NCBI GenBank assembly: GCA_964612085.1
Contig: CAZTCJ010000100.1
Span: 1-12,681, forward strand
Length of the DNA stretch: 12,681 nt
Source: CAZTCJ01 sp964612085
GTDB lineage: Bacteria; Pseudomonadota; Alphaproteobacteria; JAJFIK01
Direction: 5' to 3'
Numbering within the stretch: position 1 is the stretch's first letter; every line of letters starts with the position of its first letter. The position numbers and the translations under genes are program-made. The notes beneath the pieces were generated by a model, which was given only the letters and a program-made list of their open reading frames with translations, did not search any database and had not been told where the DNA came from. Shown in pieces: positions 6,361-12,681 of the stretch.

Positions 6361-8553
6361 CTAAAGGAAGCTGTAAGGATCGATATCGACCGACAGGCGC
6401 ACCTTGGCGGGGATCTTCACCGGCCCGATCCAGGCGCGCATGAAGGCAGGCACGTCCACATGACGGGCTGCCTTCACGAGAAAGCGCATGCGGTGACGGC
6501 CCCGCAAAAGCGCGATGGGCGCCATGGCGGGCCCCAGCACCTGAACATCCTCCGTTTGCGGAAGAGCGCGGGCGAGCGTCCGGCCGGTCTGATGCAATGC
6601 TTCCGGGTCGGGCGAATTCAGGATCACCGCCGCCAGCCGTCCGTAAGGGGGATAGCCGGCCTCGGCCCTTGCCTCGCCTTCGGCGGCAAGGAATGCATCC
6701 CGGTCGCCCGCCACCAGCGCGCCCATCACCACATGTTCCGGCATATGGGTTTGCAAAAGTACCCGGCCCGGGCGTTCCGCGCGCCCCGCCCGGCCCGCCA
6801 CTTGATGCAAGAGCTGATAGGTCCGTTCCGCCGCCCGCAGATCGCCGCCCGAAAGACCCAGATCCGCGTCCACCACGCCCACAAGCGTCAGCCAGGGGAA
6901 GTTATGGCCCTTGGCGACCATCTGTGTGCCGACCAGAATATCGATCTCCCGGTTCTGCATGGCGGCAATCATCGCATGGGCCGCCTTGGGGCTTTGGATG
7001 GCATCGCTCGACATCACCGCATGGCGCATGGTGGGAAACAGTTCGCGCGCTTCCTCCGCTACCCGCTCGACGCCCGGCCCGCAGGAATGGAGCGAGTCCT
7101 CCTCGCCACAGGCGGGGCATTTTTTTGGCCGCGGCATGGAAAAGCCCGTCTGGTGGCAGACCAGACGGTTCGCATAGCGATGATCCACCAGCCAGGAATC
7201 CGTGTCCGGAGCGGTCATCCGGTGGCCACAGGCCCGGCAGATGACAAGCGGCGCGTAGCCCCGGCGATTGAGGAACAAAAGCACTTGTTCCTCCCGCTCC
7301 AAGGTCTCCTTCATGGCGGCGATCAGCTTGGGCGACAGCCAGCGGTCGCGCCCCTCCGGCGGATCGGAGCGCAGGTCCACCGCCTCCACATCCGGCAAGC
7401 GCGCCGTCCCCGCCCTTGAGGGCAGCCGGACACGGGCATAGCGCCCGGCTTGCGCATTCACGAGGCTCTCCAGCGACGGCGTCGCGGAGGCAAGCACGAT
7501 GGGACAGGCGGCGAGCCGGGCACGCACCACGGCCATATCGCGGGCGTGATAGACGACGCCCTCTTCCTGCTTGAAGGCGCTTTCGTGCTCCTCATCCACC
7601 ACGATGAGGCCCAGATCCGTATAGGGAAGAAACAGCGCCGAGCGCGCGCCGACCACCACCCGCGCCTGGCCTTCCGCCACACGGCGCCAGACCCGGCGGC
7701 GCTCCTTTGACGACATGTCCGAATGCCATTGGGCGGGCCGCGTGCCGAAGCGCTCCGCAAACCGGTCCAGGAACTGAACGGTCAGCGCGATTTCCGGCAG
7801 CAGAATGAGCACTTGGGCGTCCTGCCGCAACGCTTCCGCCACGGCCTCGAAATAAACTTCCGTCTTGCCCGAGCCGGTGACGCCGTCGAGCAACACGGCT
7901 AGGAAGCTCTTTTGGCGGACGGTCTCTTTCAATGTGTCCGCTGCCTCTTGCTGTCCTGCCGACAAGGATTTACCGGGCCGGTCCGGGTCGGGCATGGGAA
8001 ACGGCGCATCCTCCGGCATCTCGACGCTATCGAGCGCGCCCTTGTCCATCAGCCCCCGGACGACGCTGACGCCCACGCCCGCCTCCCGCGCCAGATCGCC
8101 GGGCAGGCGCGCGCAGCCGTCGGCGGCGGCCGCCAGAACCTTCTCCCGCGCCGCTGTCAGCCGCTCCGGTTTCGCCGCCCCCAGCCGCACCAGGGTCTTC
8201 ATGCGCGGCGGCTCCAGCGCCGATGTGGACCGGAGCGCCAGCGCCAGCACGGAGCCTTGCGGCGAAACCGTGTACTGGGCGACCCAATCCACGAAATCGC
8301 AAAGCTGGGGCGGCAAAGGCGGCGCGTCCACGATCTCCGCGATGGCTTTGAGCCTGGCCCGATCCACATCGGCGCTACCCTGCCCCCAGACCACGCCGCG
8401 CATGGCGCGCGGGCCCAGGGGCACGATCACATGATCGCCCCGCTTAAGCGCCGCGCCCTCGGGCACGAGGTAGTCATACGGCCCGGCCAAGGGCAGCGGG
8501 ATCAGGACTTGAACGGTTTGGGACGCGGGCTCGGACACGGCTTGGCAATACAC
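6361..8553 (-). CDS. priA: Primosomal protein N' (PriA), replication-restart helicase with reduced zinc-binding region
   Basis: PriA recognises stalled forks and D-loops, unwinds DNA 3' to 5' and starts primosome reassembly. The 730-residue protein has an N-terminal DNA-binding region (QVLIPLPLAGPYDYLVP), Walker A GVTGSGKT (224-231), DEEH (320-323), SATPS, and C-terminal helicase motifs around VGTQMVAKGHNFP and QVAGRAGRAERPG. In the zinc region the first site keeps all four cysteines (439, 442, 479, 482), but the second has lost three of four: expected cysteines are Ala448, Thr451 and Thr469, and only Cys466 remains. The longest frame begins with GTG at 8551-8553, directly after an in-frame TAA; a GTG five codons later (8536-8538) is an alternative. 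Neither has a strong ribosome-binding site. It diverges from tal and is followed, same strand, by the dehydrogenase gene after about 100 bp. Confidence 0.97.
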   Translation of the reverse strand: MYCQAVSEPASQTVQVLIPLPLAGPYDYLVPEGAALKRGDHVIVPLGPRAMRGVVWGQGSADVDRARLKAIAEIVDAPPLPPQLCDFVDWVAQYTVSPQGSVLALALRSTSALEPPRMKTLVRLGAAKPERLTAAREKVLAAAADGCARLPGDLAREAGVGVSVVRGLMDKGALDSVEMPEDAPFPMPDPDRPGKSLSAGQQEAADTLKETVRQKSFLAVLLDGVTGSGKTEVYFEAVAEALRQDAQVLILLPEIALTVQFLDRFAERFGTRPAQWHSDMSSKERRRVWRRVAEGQARVVVGARSALFLPYTDLGLIVVDEEHESAFKQEEGVVYHARDMAVVRARLAACPIVLASATPSLESLVNAQAGRYARVRLPSRAGTARLPDVEAVDLRSDPPEGRDRWLSPKLIAAMKETLEREEQVLLFLNRRGYAPLVICRACGHRMTAPDTDSWLVDHRYANRLVCHQTGFSMPRPKKCPACGEEDSLHSCGPGVERVAEEARELFPTMRHAVMSSDAIQSPKAAHAMIAAMQNREIDILVGTQMVAKGHNFPWLTLVGVVDADLGLSGGDLRAAERTYQLLHQVAGRAGRAERPGRVLLQTHMPEHVVMGALVAGDRDAFLAAEGEARAEAGYPPYGRLAAVILNSPDPEALHQTGRTLARALPQTEDVQVLGPAMAPIALLRGRHRMRFLVKAARHVDVPAFMRAWIGPVKIPAKVRLSVDIDPYSFL

Positions 8554-8571
8554 TTATCAATGGATCGGCGG

Positions 8572-8600
8572 CTTCCCGAATCGGGCCGCGATGCTATAAC
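8572..8600 (+). promoter_or_regulatory. Possible tal-xerC promoter with overlapping inverted repeat
   Basis: TATAAC at 8595-8600 matches five of six bases of the -10 consensus. The -35 at the right distance (CTTCCC, 8572-8577; 17-bp spacer) is weak. The inverted repeat CCCGA-A-TCGGG (8575-8585) covers the -35 edge and spacer and shares its CCGAATCGG core with the tandem repeat at 1308-1329, so a repressor or activator site is conceivable. Confidence 0.3.
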
Positions 8601-8660
8601 CCGTTCTAGCAGGACCCGGCGGGCCATGCGCGCCCGCGCCGACACCCAAGGAACGCTCCC

Positions 8661-9347
8661 ATGAAATTCTTCATCGATACGGCGGATGTCGCCGAAATCA
8701 AAAGCCTTCTCGACACCGGCCTCGTGGACGGGGTCACCACCAACCCATCGCTTGTGGCCAAAAGCGGGCGGGATTTCATCGAGGTGCTCGCTGAGATCTG
8801 CGCCGCCGTGCCCGGCCCCGTCAGCGCCGAAGTCACCGCGACGGACGCCGCCCAGATGATCGCCGAAGGCAAGCACCTGGCGAAAGTGGCCAAGCATGTC
8901 ACGGTCAAGCTGCCGCTCACCTGGGAGGGCCTCAAGGCCTGCCGGGCGCTCACCGCCGAGGGCATCGACACGAACGTGACGCTCTGCTTCTCCGCCAACC
9001 AAGCGCTGCTCGCGGCCAAGGCAGGGGCGACGTTCATCTCGCCCTTTATCGGGCGAATCGACGATATGGGCTATGACGGCCTCGACCTGATCGCCGATAT
9101 CCGCCAGATCTACGACCAGTACGATGCTCTGAAGACGGAAATTCTGGCTGCCTCGATTCGCACGCCCGGCCATGTGCGCGAAGTGGCGAAGCTTGGCGCC
9201 GACGTGGCGACCGTGCCGCCCGCCGTTTTGAAGAGCCTGGTCAAGCATCCGCTGACGGACAAAGGTCTGGAAGCCTTCCTGGACGACTGGCGCAAGACCG
9301 GCCAGACCATTTTGGGTGCGGGCAAATCCGCGCCGGGCGTGGGATAA
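8661..9347 (+). CDS. tal: Transaldolase of the small (TalC/FSA-like) type
   Basis: A 228-residue class I aldolase of the subfamily shared by short transaldolases and fructose-6-phosphate aldolase. It should move a dihydroxyacetone unit between sugar phosphates in the non-oxidative pentose phosphate pathway, in the cytoplasm. It begins MKFFIDTADVAEI and has TTNPSL (26-31), the Schiff-base Lys83 in VKLPLT, and SPFIGRIDDMG (127-137). Two positions decide between the subgroups: Glu57 in SAEVTATD and Phe129, where fructose-6-phosphate aldolases usually have Gln and Tyr. Both favour transaldolase activity. The ATG has AAGGAA at proper spacing. It is the first gene of an operon with xerC, which starts 18 nt after its stop, and diverges from priA. 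Confidence 0.94.
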   Translation: MKFFIDTADVAEIKSLLDTGLVDGVTTNPSLVAKSGRDFIEVLAEICAAVPGPVSAEVTATDAAQMIAEGKHLAKVAKHVTVKLPLTWEGLKACRALTAEGIDTNVTLCFSANQALLAAKAGATFISPFIGRIDDMGYDGLDLIADIRQIYDQYDALKTEILAASIRTPGHVREVAKLGADVATVPPAVLKSLVKHPLTDKGLEAFLDDWRKTGQTILGAGKSAPGVG

Positions 9348-9365
9348 GCTTGAAAGGTTTGTGTC

Positions 9366-10346
9366 TTGAGTGCGCAAGCGGGCGGACTGCCGGCCCACCG
9401 GGATTTGCAAGCGGCTTTCGCCGACTGGCTTCAGTATCTTGCAAGCGAGCGGCGGATCAGTCCCCATACGGCCGAAGCCTATGCCCGTGACGGGCGGGAC
9501 TTCATCGTGTTCCTGGCGCGCCATCTGGGCGAGCCGCCCGCGCTCGCCCATCTCGATGCTTTAAGACCGGCGGATTTCCGCGCCTTTCTGGCCTCGATCC
9601 GGAACGATGGGCGGCAGAACCGCAGCGTGGCGCGCACACTCTCCGCCATTCGCACCTTCTACCGTTTTCTGAAGCAGGTGCACGGGATTGACGGCGCGGC
9701 GATCAATGCCCTGCGCGCGCCGAAAAAACCGCACACCCTGCCCCGGCCCGTGACGGTCGAAAGCGCGTTCGATCTGATCGGCGAGGCGGAAGCCTGGGAC
9801 GAGCGCGCCTGGGTCGGGGCGCGGGACGGCGCGGTGCTCACCCTGCTTTACGGGGCGGGCTTGCGGATCTCCGAGGCCTTGTCGCTCAATCGTGGCGATG
9901 TGCCGGTGGACACGCCATCCACCCACGCGGAAGCCTGGGCGCGCTGGGAGGTGCTCCGTGTGCTGGGCAAAGGCGACAAGGAACGCATCGTGCCGGTGCT
10001 TGCCGCCGTGCGCGAAGCCATCGGCCGCTATCTCGACCTGGTGCCCCATGTGCTGGAGGCGGACGATCCGCTGTTCGTCGGTATTCGGGGCGGGCGGCTT
10101 GGGCCTCGCGCCGTCCAGGACATCACCGCCAAAGCCCGTGCAGTCCTGCAACTGCCAGAGACGGCAACACCGCACGCCCTGCGTCACGCCTTCGCGACCC
10201 ACCTCCTGGCAAAAGGCGCGGATCTGCGTTCCATCCAGGAGCTGCTCGGCCATGAAAGCCTCGCCTCTACCCAGGTCTACACGGAGGTGGATACAGAAGA
10301 CCTGTTGAGCGCTTATGAAAACGCTCACCCCCGGGACCGACGGTGA
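9366..10346 (+). CDS. xerC: Site-specific tyrosine recombinase XerC
   Basis: XerC acts with XerD at dif to resolve chromosome dimers at cell division. The 326-residue protein has the N-terminal SAM-like core-binding domain (LQYLASERRISPHTAEAY, about 22-39) and the C-terminal catalytic domain with Arg167 (GAGLRISE), Lys202 (GKGDKER), His270 and Arg273 (HALRH), His296 (LGHES) and nucleophile Tyr305 (VYTEVD). All catalytic residues are present, so the enzyme should be active. The start is a TTG at 9366, with AAAGG about 9 nt upstream and no good ATG or GTG in frame nearby. A short insertion relative to E. coli XerC/D (VDTPSTHAEAWARWEV, about 181-196) lies between the Arg and Lys motifs. It is cotranscribed with tal. 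It could be a paralogue, but the context matches the chromosomal xerC of alphaproteobacteria. Confidence 0.93.
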   Translation: MSAQAGGLPAHRDLQAAFADWLQYLASERRISPHTAEAYARDGRDFIVFLARHLGEPPALAHLDALRPADFRAFLASIRNDGRQNRSVARTLSAIRTFYRFLKQVHGIDGAAINALRAPKKPHTLPRPVTVESAFDLIGEAEAWDERAWVGARDGAVLTLLYGAGLRISEALSLNRGDVPVDTPSTHAEAWARWEVLRVLGKGDKERIVPVLAAVREAIGRYLDLVPHVLEADDPLFVGIRGGRLGPRAVQDITAKARAVLQLPETATPHALRHAFATHLLAKGADLRSIQELLGHESLASTQVYTEVDTEDLLSAYENAHPRDRR

Positions 10347-10399
10347 GCGCTCTTTATCCGTTAGCGGACGAGGTCAGCGGGCCAGCGACTCGCTTGGAT

Positions 10400-10409
10400 G
10401 CTCCACTAG
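10400..10409. repeat. Third copy of the element end GCTCCACTAG
   Basis: GCTCCACTAG at 10400-10409 is identical to the right end of the second palindromic element (10566-10575) and inverted relative to its left end (10497-10506). It overlaps the first element by the CTAG tetramer. It may be the remnant of another element, or part of a larger stem enclosing the first element. Confidence 0.6.
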
Positions 10410-10483
10410 TGGTTCGACTCCGACATTTGCATCCCACTCGCGGCACCTGCTTTTGCAAATGTCGGAGTCATAAGAACCACTAG
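10406..10483 (+). repeat. Palindromic element, copy 1 (78 bp)
   Basis: Outer arm CTAGTGGTTC (10406-10415) pairs with GAACCACTAG (10474-10483). Inner arm GACTCCGACATTTGCA (10416-10431) pairs perfectly with 10454-10469. The 22-nt loop is 10432-10453, and an unpaired ATAA bulge (10470-10473) sits between inner and outer stem on the right side. All 26 pairs are Watson-Crick. It starts 59 bp after the xerC stop and could also serve as a terminator, though no T-run follows. Its architecture matches copy 2 read in the opposite orientation. Confidence 0.9.
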
Positions 10484-10496
10484 CAAGTATATGGTT

Positions 10497-10575
10497 CTAG
10501 TGGAGCTTTTGAATTTGACATTTGAGAACGGAACGCGCCGCAACGGGGACTCAAATGTCAAATTCGCTCCACTAG
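10497..10575 (-). repeat. Palindromic element, copy 2 (79 bp, inverted relative to copy 1)
   Basis: Outer arm CTAGTGGAGC (10497-10506) pairs with GCTCCACTAG (10566-10575). Inner arm GAATTTGACATTTGAG (10511-10526) pairs perfectly with 10550-10565. The loop is 23 nt (10527-10549), and the unpaired bulge is TTTT (10507-10510). On the minus strand the order is outer, inner, loop, inner, AAAA bulge, outer, the same as copy 1. The two copies are 13 bp apart in head-to-head orientation. The right arm contains the stop codon and last five codons of the flavoenzyme gene. Confidence 0.9.
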
Positions 10576-11526
10576 CGCCGTGCGTGCCCGCTCATATTCC
10601 CCGGCCAGACGATCCACGATATCCTGAACGCTCGGCACATCCTTGATGGTGCCGACACCCTGGCCGGCGCTCCAGATATCCCGCCAGACACGGGCTTCCG
10701 TATTGCCGCCGGAACCGAAATTCATTTTGGAGGGGTCGGAGTCCGGCAGATCGCTCGGATCGAGCCCCGCCGCCGAGACCGATTTCGACAGATAGTTTCC
10801 GTGCACGCCGGAAAACAGGCTGGTGTACACGATATCGTTCGCCGTCGATTCGATCAGCATCTGCTTGTAGCGGGCATCGGCGTTCGCTTCCTTGGTGGCG
10901 ATAAAGCGCGTGCCCAGATAGGCGAAATCCGCGCCGATGGCCTGGGCCGCGAGCACGGAACCGCCATGGCTCATGGCGCCCGATAATATGATGGGTCCGT
11001 CATATTCCGCCCGCAGTTCCGGCACCAGAGCGAACGGTGACAAGGTGCCCGCATGCCCCCCCGCGCCAGCGCACACGGTGATAATGCCGTCCACCCCTTC
11101 CGAAATGGCCTTGCGCGCATGGCGCATATTGATCACGTCGTGCAGAATAATGCCGCCATAGGAATGAATCTTGTCGATCACTTCCGTCGGCGCACGGAGC
11201 GAGGTAATGATGATCGGCACTTCGTGTTTCACACAGACATCTACGTCATGCATCAGCCGGTCGTTGGAGCCATGGCAGATCTGATTGACCGCGAAAGGCG
11301 CCACGATCGCATTCGGGTTCTGGCGTTTGTGCTCCAGAAGCTCCGTCTTGATCCGGATGATCCACTCTTCGAGCATTTCCGCCGGGCGGGCGTTGAGCGC
11401 CGGGAACGATCCCACGATCCCCGCCTTGCATTGGGCGATGACAAGCTCAGGCCCCGACACGATGAAGAGCGGCGCGCCGATGACGGGAATGCGCAAACGG
11501 CCTTTCAAGACCTCAGGCACGGACAT
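10558..11526 (-). CDS. Nitronate monooxygenase / 2-nitropropane dioxygenase family flavoenzyme
   Basis: A 322-residue FMN-dependent TIM-barrel protein. Family members oxidise alkyl nitronates; several relatives have other roles, so the true substrate is uncertain. Recognisable features are the N-terminal IPVIGAPLFIVSGPELV, the IITSL strand with following helix, AGAGGHAG (153-160) with the likely catalytic His158, an FMN phosphate-binding region around LSGAMSHGGS (181-190) and GADFAYLGTRFIAT (198-211). GGGAGG lies about 5 nt upstream of the ATG, a clear ribosome-binding site. The last five residues, LVERI, and the TGA are encoded by the arm of palindromic element copy 2, so the natural C-terminus may have been changed by insertion of that element. 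The gene faces xerC convergently and diverges from the toxin-antitoxin remnant. Confidence 0.92.
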   Translation of the reverse strand: MSVPEVLKGRLRIPVIGAPLFIVSGPELVIAQCKAGIVGSFPALNARPAEMLEEWIIRIKTELLEHKRQNPNAIVAPFAVNQICHGSNDRLMHDVDVCVKHEVPIIITSLRAPTEVIDKIHSYGGIILHDVINMRHARKAISEGVDGIITVCAGAGGHAGTLSPFALVPELRAEYDGPIILSGAMSHGGSVLAAQAIGADFAYLGTRFIATKEANADARYKQMLIESTANDIVYTSLFSGVHGNYLSKSVSAAGLDPSDLPDSDPSKMNFGSGGNTEARVWRDIWSAGQGVGTIKDVPSVQDIVDRLAGEYERARTALVERI

Positions 11527-11540
11527 GGAAACCTCCCAGC

Positions 11541-11568
11541 TTCTGATCGAATGTCAGAAAGGAGTATA
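11541..11568. promoter_or_regulatory. Inverted repeat and possible -10 between divergent genes
   Basis: TTCTGA (11541-11546) and TCAGAA (11554-11559) form a 6-bp inverted repeat around 7 nt. On the minus strand TATACT (11563-11568) is a fair -10 for the flavoenzyme gene, with no convincing -35. The repeat would then lie at about the transcription start. Such an arrangement could be an operator, but it is short and may be chance. Confidence 0.25.
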
Positions 11569-11620
11569 GGGCGCGCGCGAGGCGCTGACGAGAGGCCGAA
11601 AAGCCGCGTAAAAAGGAGAC

Positions 11621-11998
11621 ATGACTAAGACGCGCGATCTTTCCGCAAAGACGGGTCTGGCGCCACACCTGCTGGATGCCTTGGACACAGCCCTGTCGAA
11701 CGCACCCGCCGTTGCGAAGGCCTACATCTTCGGGTCGCGCGCCAGAGGCGATTTCGGTCCCAAATCCGATATCGATCTGGCTCTCCTCGCGCCGGATGCG
11801 GGGATCGTCCAGTGGTTCGATTTGTTGGACGCGATCGAAATCTTGCCGACCCTGCTGGAGACCGATGTGGTGCGCCTCGACGAAGCCGACCGGGACTTGC
11901 GCATGCGTATCGAAGAAGAAGGACTCGTTGTCTATGACCGATCCTCGCACGGAGCAGTCTCTCATAAATCTGGCGCGGGCGCTCGACAGGCTCGATGA
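11621..11998 (+). CDS. MNT-domain nucleotidyltransferase, antitoxin-like (MntA type)
   Basis: A 125-residue minimal nucleotidyltransferase. The catalytic signature GSRARGDFGPKSDIDLAL (residues 38-55) supplies the GS motif and the Asp50/Asp52 pair; a third acidic residue is probably Asp82 in ETDVVRLDE. In MNT/HEPN pairs this enzyme adds AMP to a Tyr of the HEPN toxin and so neutralises it. A strong AAAAGGAGAC sits directly before the ATG. Family members usually end near the sequence that here reads EEEGLVVYD; this ORF continues about 20 residues more (SSHGAVSHKSG...) and overlaps the HEPN start by 65 nt in another frame, an unusually long overlap that might reflect a frameshift near the end. 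The active-site motif is intact, but the partner toxin is broken, so the gene may be an orphan. Confidence 0.85.
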   Translation: MTKTRDLSAKTGLAPHLLDALDTALSNAPAVAKAYIFGSRARGDFGPKSDIDLALLAPDAGIVQWFDLLDAIEILPTLLETDVVRLDEADRDLRMRIEEEGLVVYDRSSHGAVSHKSGAGARQAR

Positions 11999-12180
11999 AG
12001 CGCTTAAAGCGGACGCGAAAAACAGCATCGTCGTGGACGGCACGATCCAGCGGTTCGAATTTACTTTTGAATTGCTGTAGAAGGCTCTGAAACACGCTCT
12101 GGAAAACGAAGGGCACAAAGCAGCATGCGCCGTTGCTCCGCTCCGCTTATGAGATCTTGCGCGAACGCAAGGACGGCTGA
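11934..12180 (+). pseudogene. Broken HEPN partner (HI0074-like nucleotidyltransferase-binding protein)
   Basis: From the ATG at 11934 the frame reads MTDPRTEQSLINLARALDRL and then VDGTIQRFEFTFELL, the start of HI0074-type HEPN proteins. These normally continue with a Trp, as in FELAWK. Here the next codon is TAG (12078-12080), one base from TGG, and the same frame then reads KALKHALENEGHKAA, the expected continuation, before drifting and ending at TGA (12150-12152). Another frame carries SAYEILRERKDG, ending at TGA 12178-12180, possibly a C-terminal remnant. The middle of the protein, including the Arg-x4-6-His RNase motif, is missing. The whole remnant is about 80 codons against roughly 130-140 for the family. 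The toxin should be inactive. Homology of the first half is clear; the C-terminal remnant is tentative. Confidence 0.8.
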
Positions 12181-12195
12181 CCGCTTACACCTGCC

Positions 12196-12681
12196 TCACA
12201 TCTGCATGGTCCAGCCTTCGACGCCCATGGCCGCCTGACGCAGCGCTTCGGTCAAGGTCGGGTGCGGATGGCTGGTGCGCGCGATGTCTTCCGAGGCCGC
12301 GCCGAATTCCATGGCCAAGGCCGCTTCCGCGATCATCTCGCCCACATTGGGGCCTATCATATGCACGCCCAAAACCTTATCGGTCTTGGCGTCGGCCAGC
12401 ACCTTGACGAAGCCGTCGGTGAGATCGTTGGTCCGGGCCCGGCTGTTGGCCGTGAACGGGAACTTGCCGACCTTGTACTTGGCGCCTTCTTCTTTAAGCT
12501 GATCTTCCGTCTTGCCCACACTGGCGACTTCCGGATAGGTGTAGACCACCGCCGGAATGGCGTTGTAATTCACATGGCCCGGTTTGCCCGCCATGATCTC
12601 GGCGACGGCGACCGCTTCATCCTCGGCCTTGTGGGCGAGCATCGGCTCGCCTGTCTCATCGCCTTTGGCATAGACGCCTTC
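12196..12681 (-). CDS. lpdA: Dihydrolipoamide dehydrogenase (E3), C-terminal 161 residues (partial)
   Basis: E3 is the FAD-dependent enzyme that reoxidises dihydrolipoamide in 2-oxoacid dehydrogenase complexes, passing electrons to NAD+. The gene enters from the right edge; the N-terminal FAD and NAD domains and the redox-active CxxxxC lie outside. Visible are the FAD-contact region YAKGDETGEPMLAHKAEDEA, the interface-domain start IPAVVYTYPEVASVGKTEDQ, VLGVHMIGPNVGEMIAEAAL, and the active-site HPHPTLTEAL, whose His-Glu dyad serves as the catalytic base. The YAKGD and ETGEP residues differ from the common YAIGD-VV-GP version, which is a mild variation. The stop codon is TGA at 12196-12198. It is convergent with the broken HEPN gene. 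From general memory, alphaproteobacterial lpdA often follows sucA-sucB, upstream of xerC. Confidence 0.96.
   Translation of the reverse strand, partial: EGVYAKGDETGEPMLAHKAEDEAVAVAEIMAGKPGHVNYNAIPAVVYTYPEVASVGKTEDQLKEEGAKYKVGKFPFTANSRARTNDLTDGFVKVLADAKTDKVLGVHMIGPNVGEMIAEAALAMEFGAASEDIARTSHPHPTLTEALRQAAMGVEGWTMQM

Noticed and set aside
6460..8664. Plus-strand frames of 319, 250 and 215 codons opposite priA
   Set aside because: Shadow frames with Arg/Pro/His-rich translations and no domains.
8661..9347. Fructose-6-phosphate aldolase as the identity of the small aldolase
   Set aside because: Glu57 and Phe129 match transaldolases, where fructose-6-phosphate aldolases have Gln and Tyr.
8502..9551. 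Minus-strand open frame (349 codons) opposite tal and the start of xerC
   Set aside because: Spans parts of three recognised genes on the other strand; no family signature.
10400..10575. CRISPR array
   Set aside because: The repeats are inverted, palindromic and only two in number; no regular direct repeats with spacers and no cas gene are present.
12156..12171. CTTGCG/CGCAAG hairpin with CGAA loop as a terminator after the broken HEPN gene
   Set aside because: The stem is only 6 bp, no T-run follows, and it lies within a likely coding remnant.

Overview
The window is GC-rich and looks like chromosome of an alphaproteobacterium, possibly of the Hyphomicrobiales/Rhizobiales or a related order. 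The evidence is the style of the proteins (a Lpd C-terminus ending in AAMGVEGW, an alpha-type PriA, an ATP synthase cluster starting with atpH-atpA) and the gene neighbourhood. From general memory, lpdA, xerC, a small transaldolase gene (tal), priA and the atp operon lie close together in this order in many alphaproteobacteria. I cannot name a genus.

Layout. (1) Positions 1-1041, minus strand: the start of an F1Fo-ATP synthase operon, atpH then the first 160 codons of atpA, with coupled TAATG stop/start. (2) 1042-1516: a non-coding divergent control region holding a perfect 16-bp palindrome and an 11-bp tandem repeat. (3) 1517-4030, plus strand: a three-gene overlapping cassette made of an exported spermidine-synthase-like protein, a six-helix membrane protein matching the membrane half of fused MFS/spermidine-synthase proteins, and an exported SMP-30/gluconolactonase-like protein. 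(4) 4034-4096: a long bulged palindrome between convergent genes. (5) 4107-6260, minus: a PQQ- and heme c-containing alcohol dehydrogenase. (6) 6361-8553, minus: priA, whose second zinc site is missing its ligands. (7) 8661-10346, plus: tal and xerC as an operon, divergent from priA. (8) 10400-10575: two inverted copies of a structured palindromic element whose stems differ only by compensated base pairs. (9) 10558-11526, minus: a nitronate monooxygenase-like gene whose last five codons and stop lie inside the second element. (10) 11621-12180, plus: a MNT/HEPN toxin-antitoxin pair with an intact nucleotidyltransferase and a HEPN partner broken by a nonsense codon and loss of its C-terminal part. 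(11) 12196-12681, minus: the C-terminal 161 residues of dihydrolipoamide dehydrogenase.

How it fits together. The housekeeping backbone (lpdA, xerC, tal, priA, atpHA) seems to be interrupted by two accessory blocks. The block between priA and atpH (about 1.1-6.3 kb) encodes four proteins, three with signal peptides and one integral membrane protein, which suggests an envelope or periplasmic oxidation/lactone function; a shared pathway is an inference. The block between xerC and lpdA (about 10.35-12.19 kb) carries signs of mobile or decaying DNA: palindromic elements, a flavoenzyme gene and a toxin-antitoxin remnant. The best candidates for something undescribed are the paired covarying palindromes and the split, apparently exported spermidine-synthase-like cassette.
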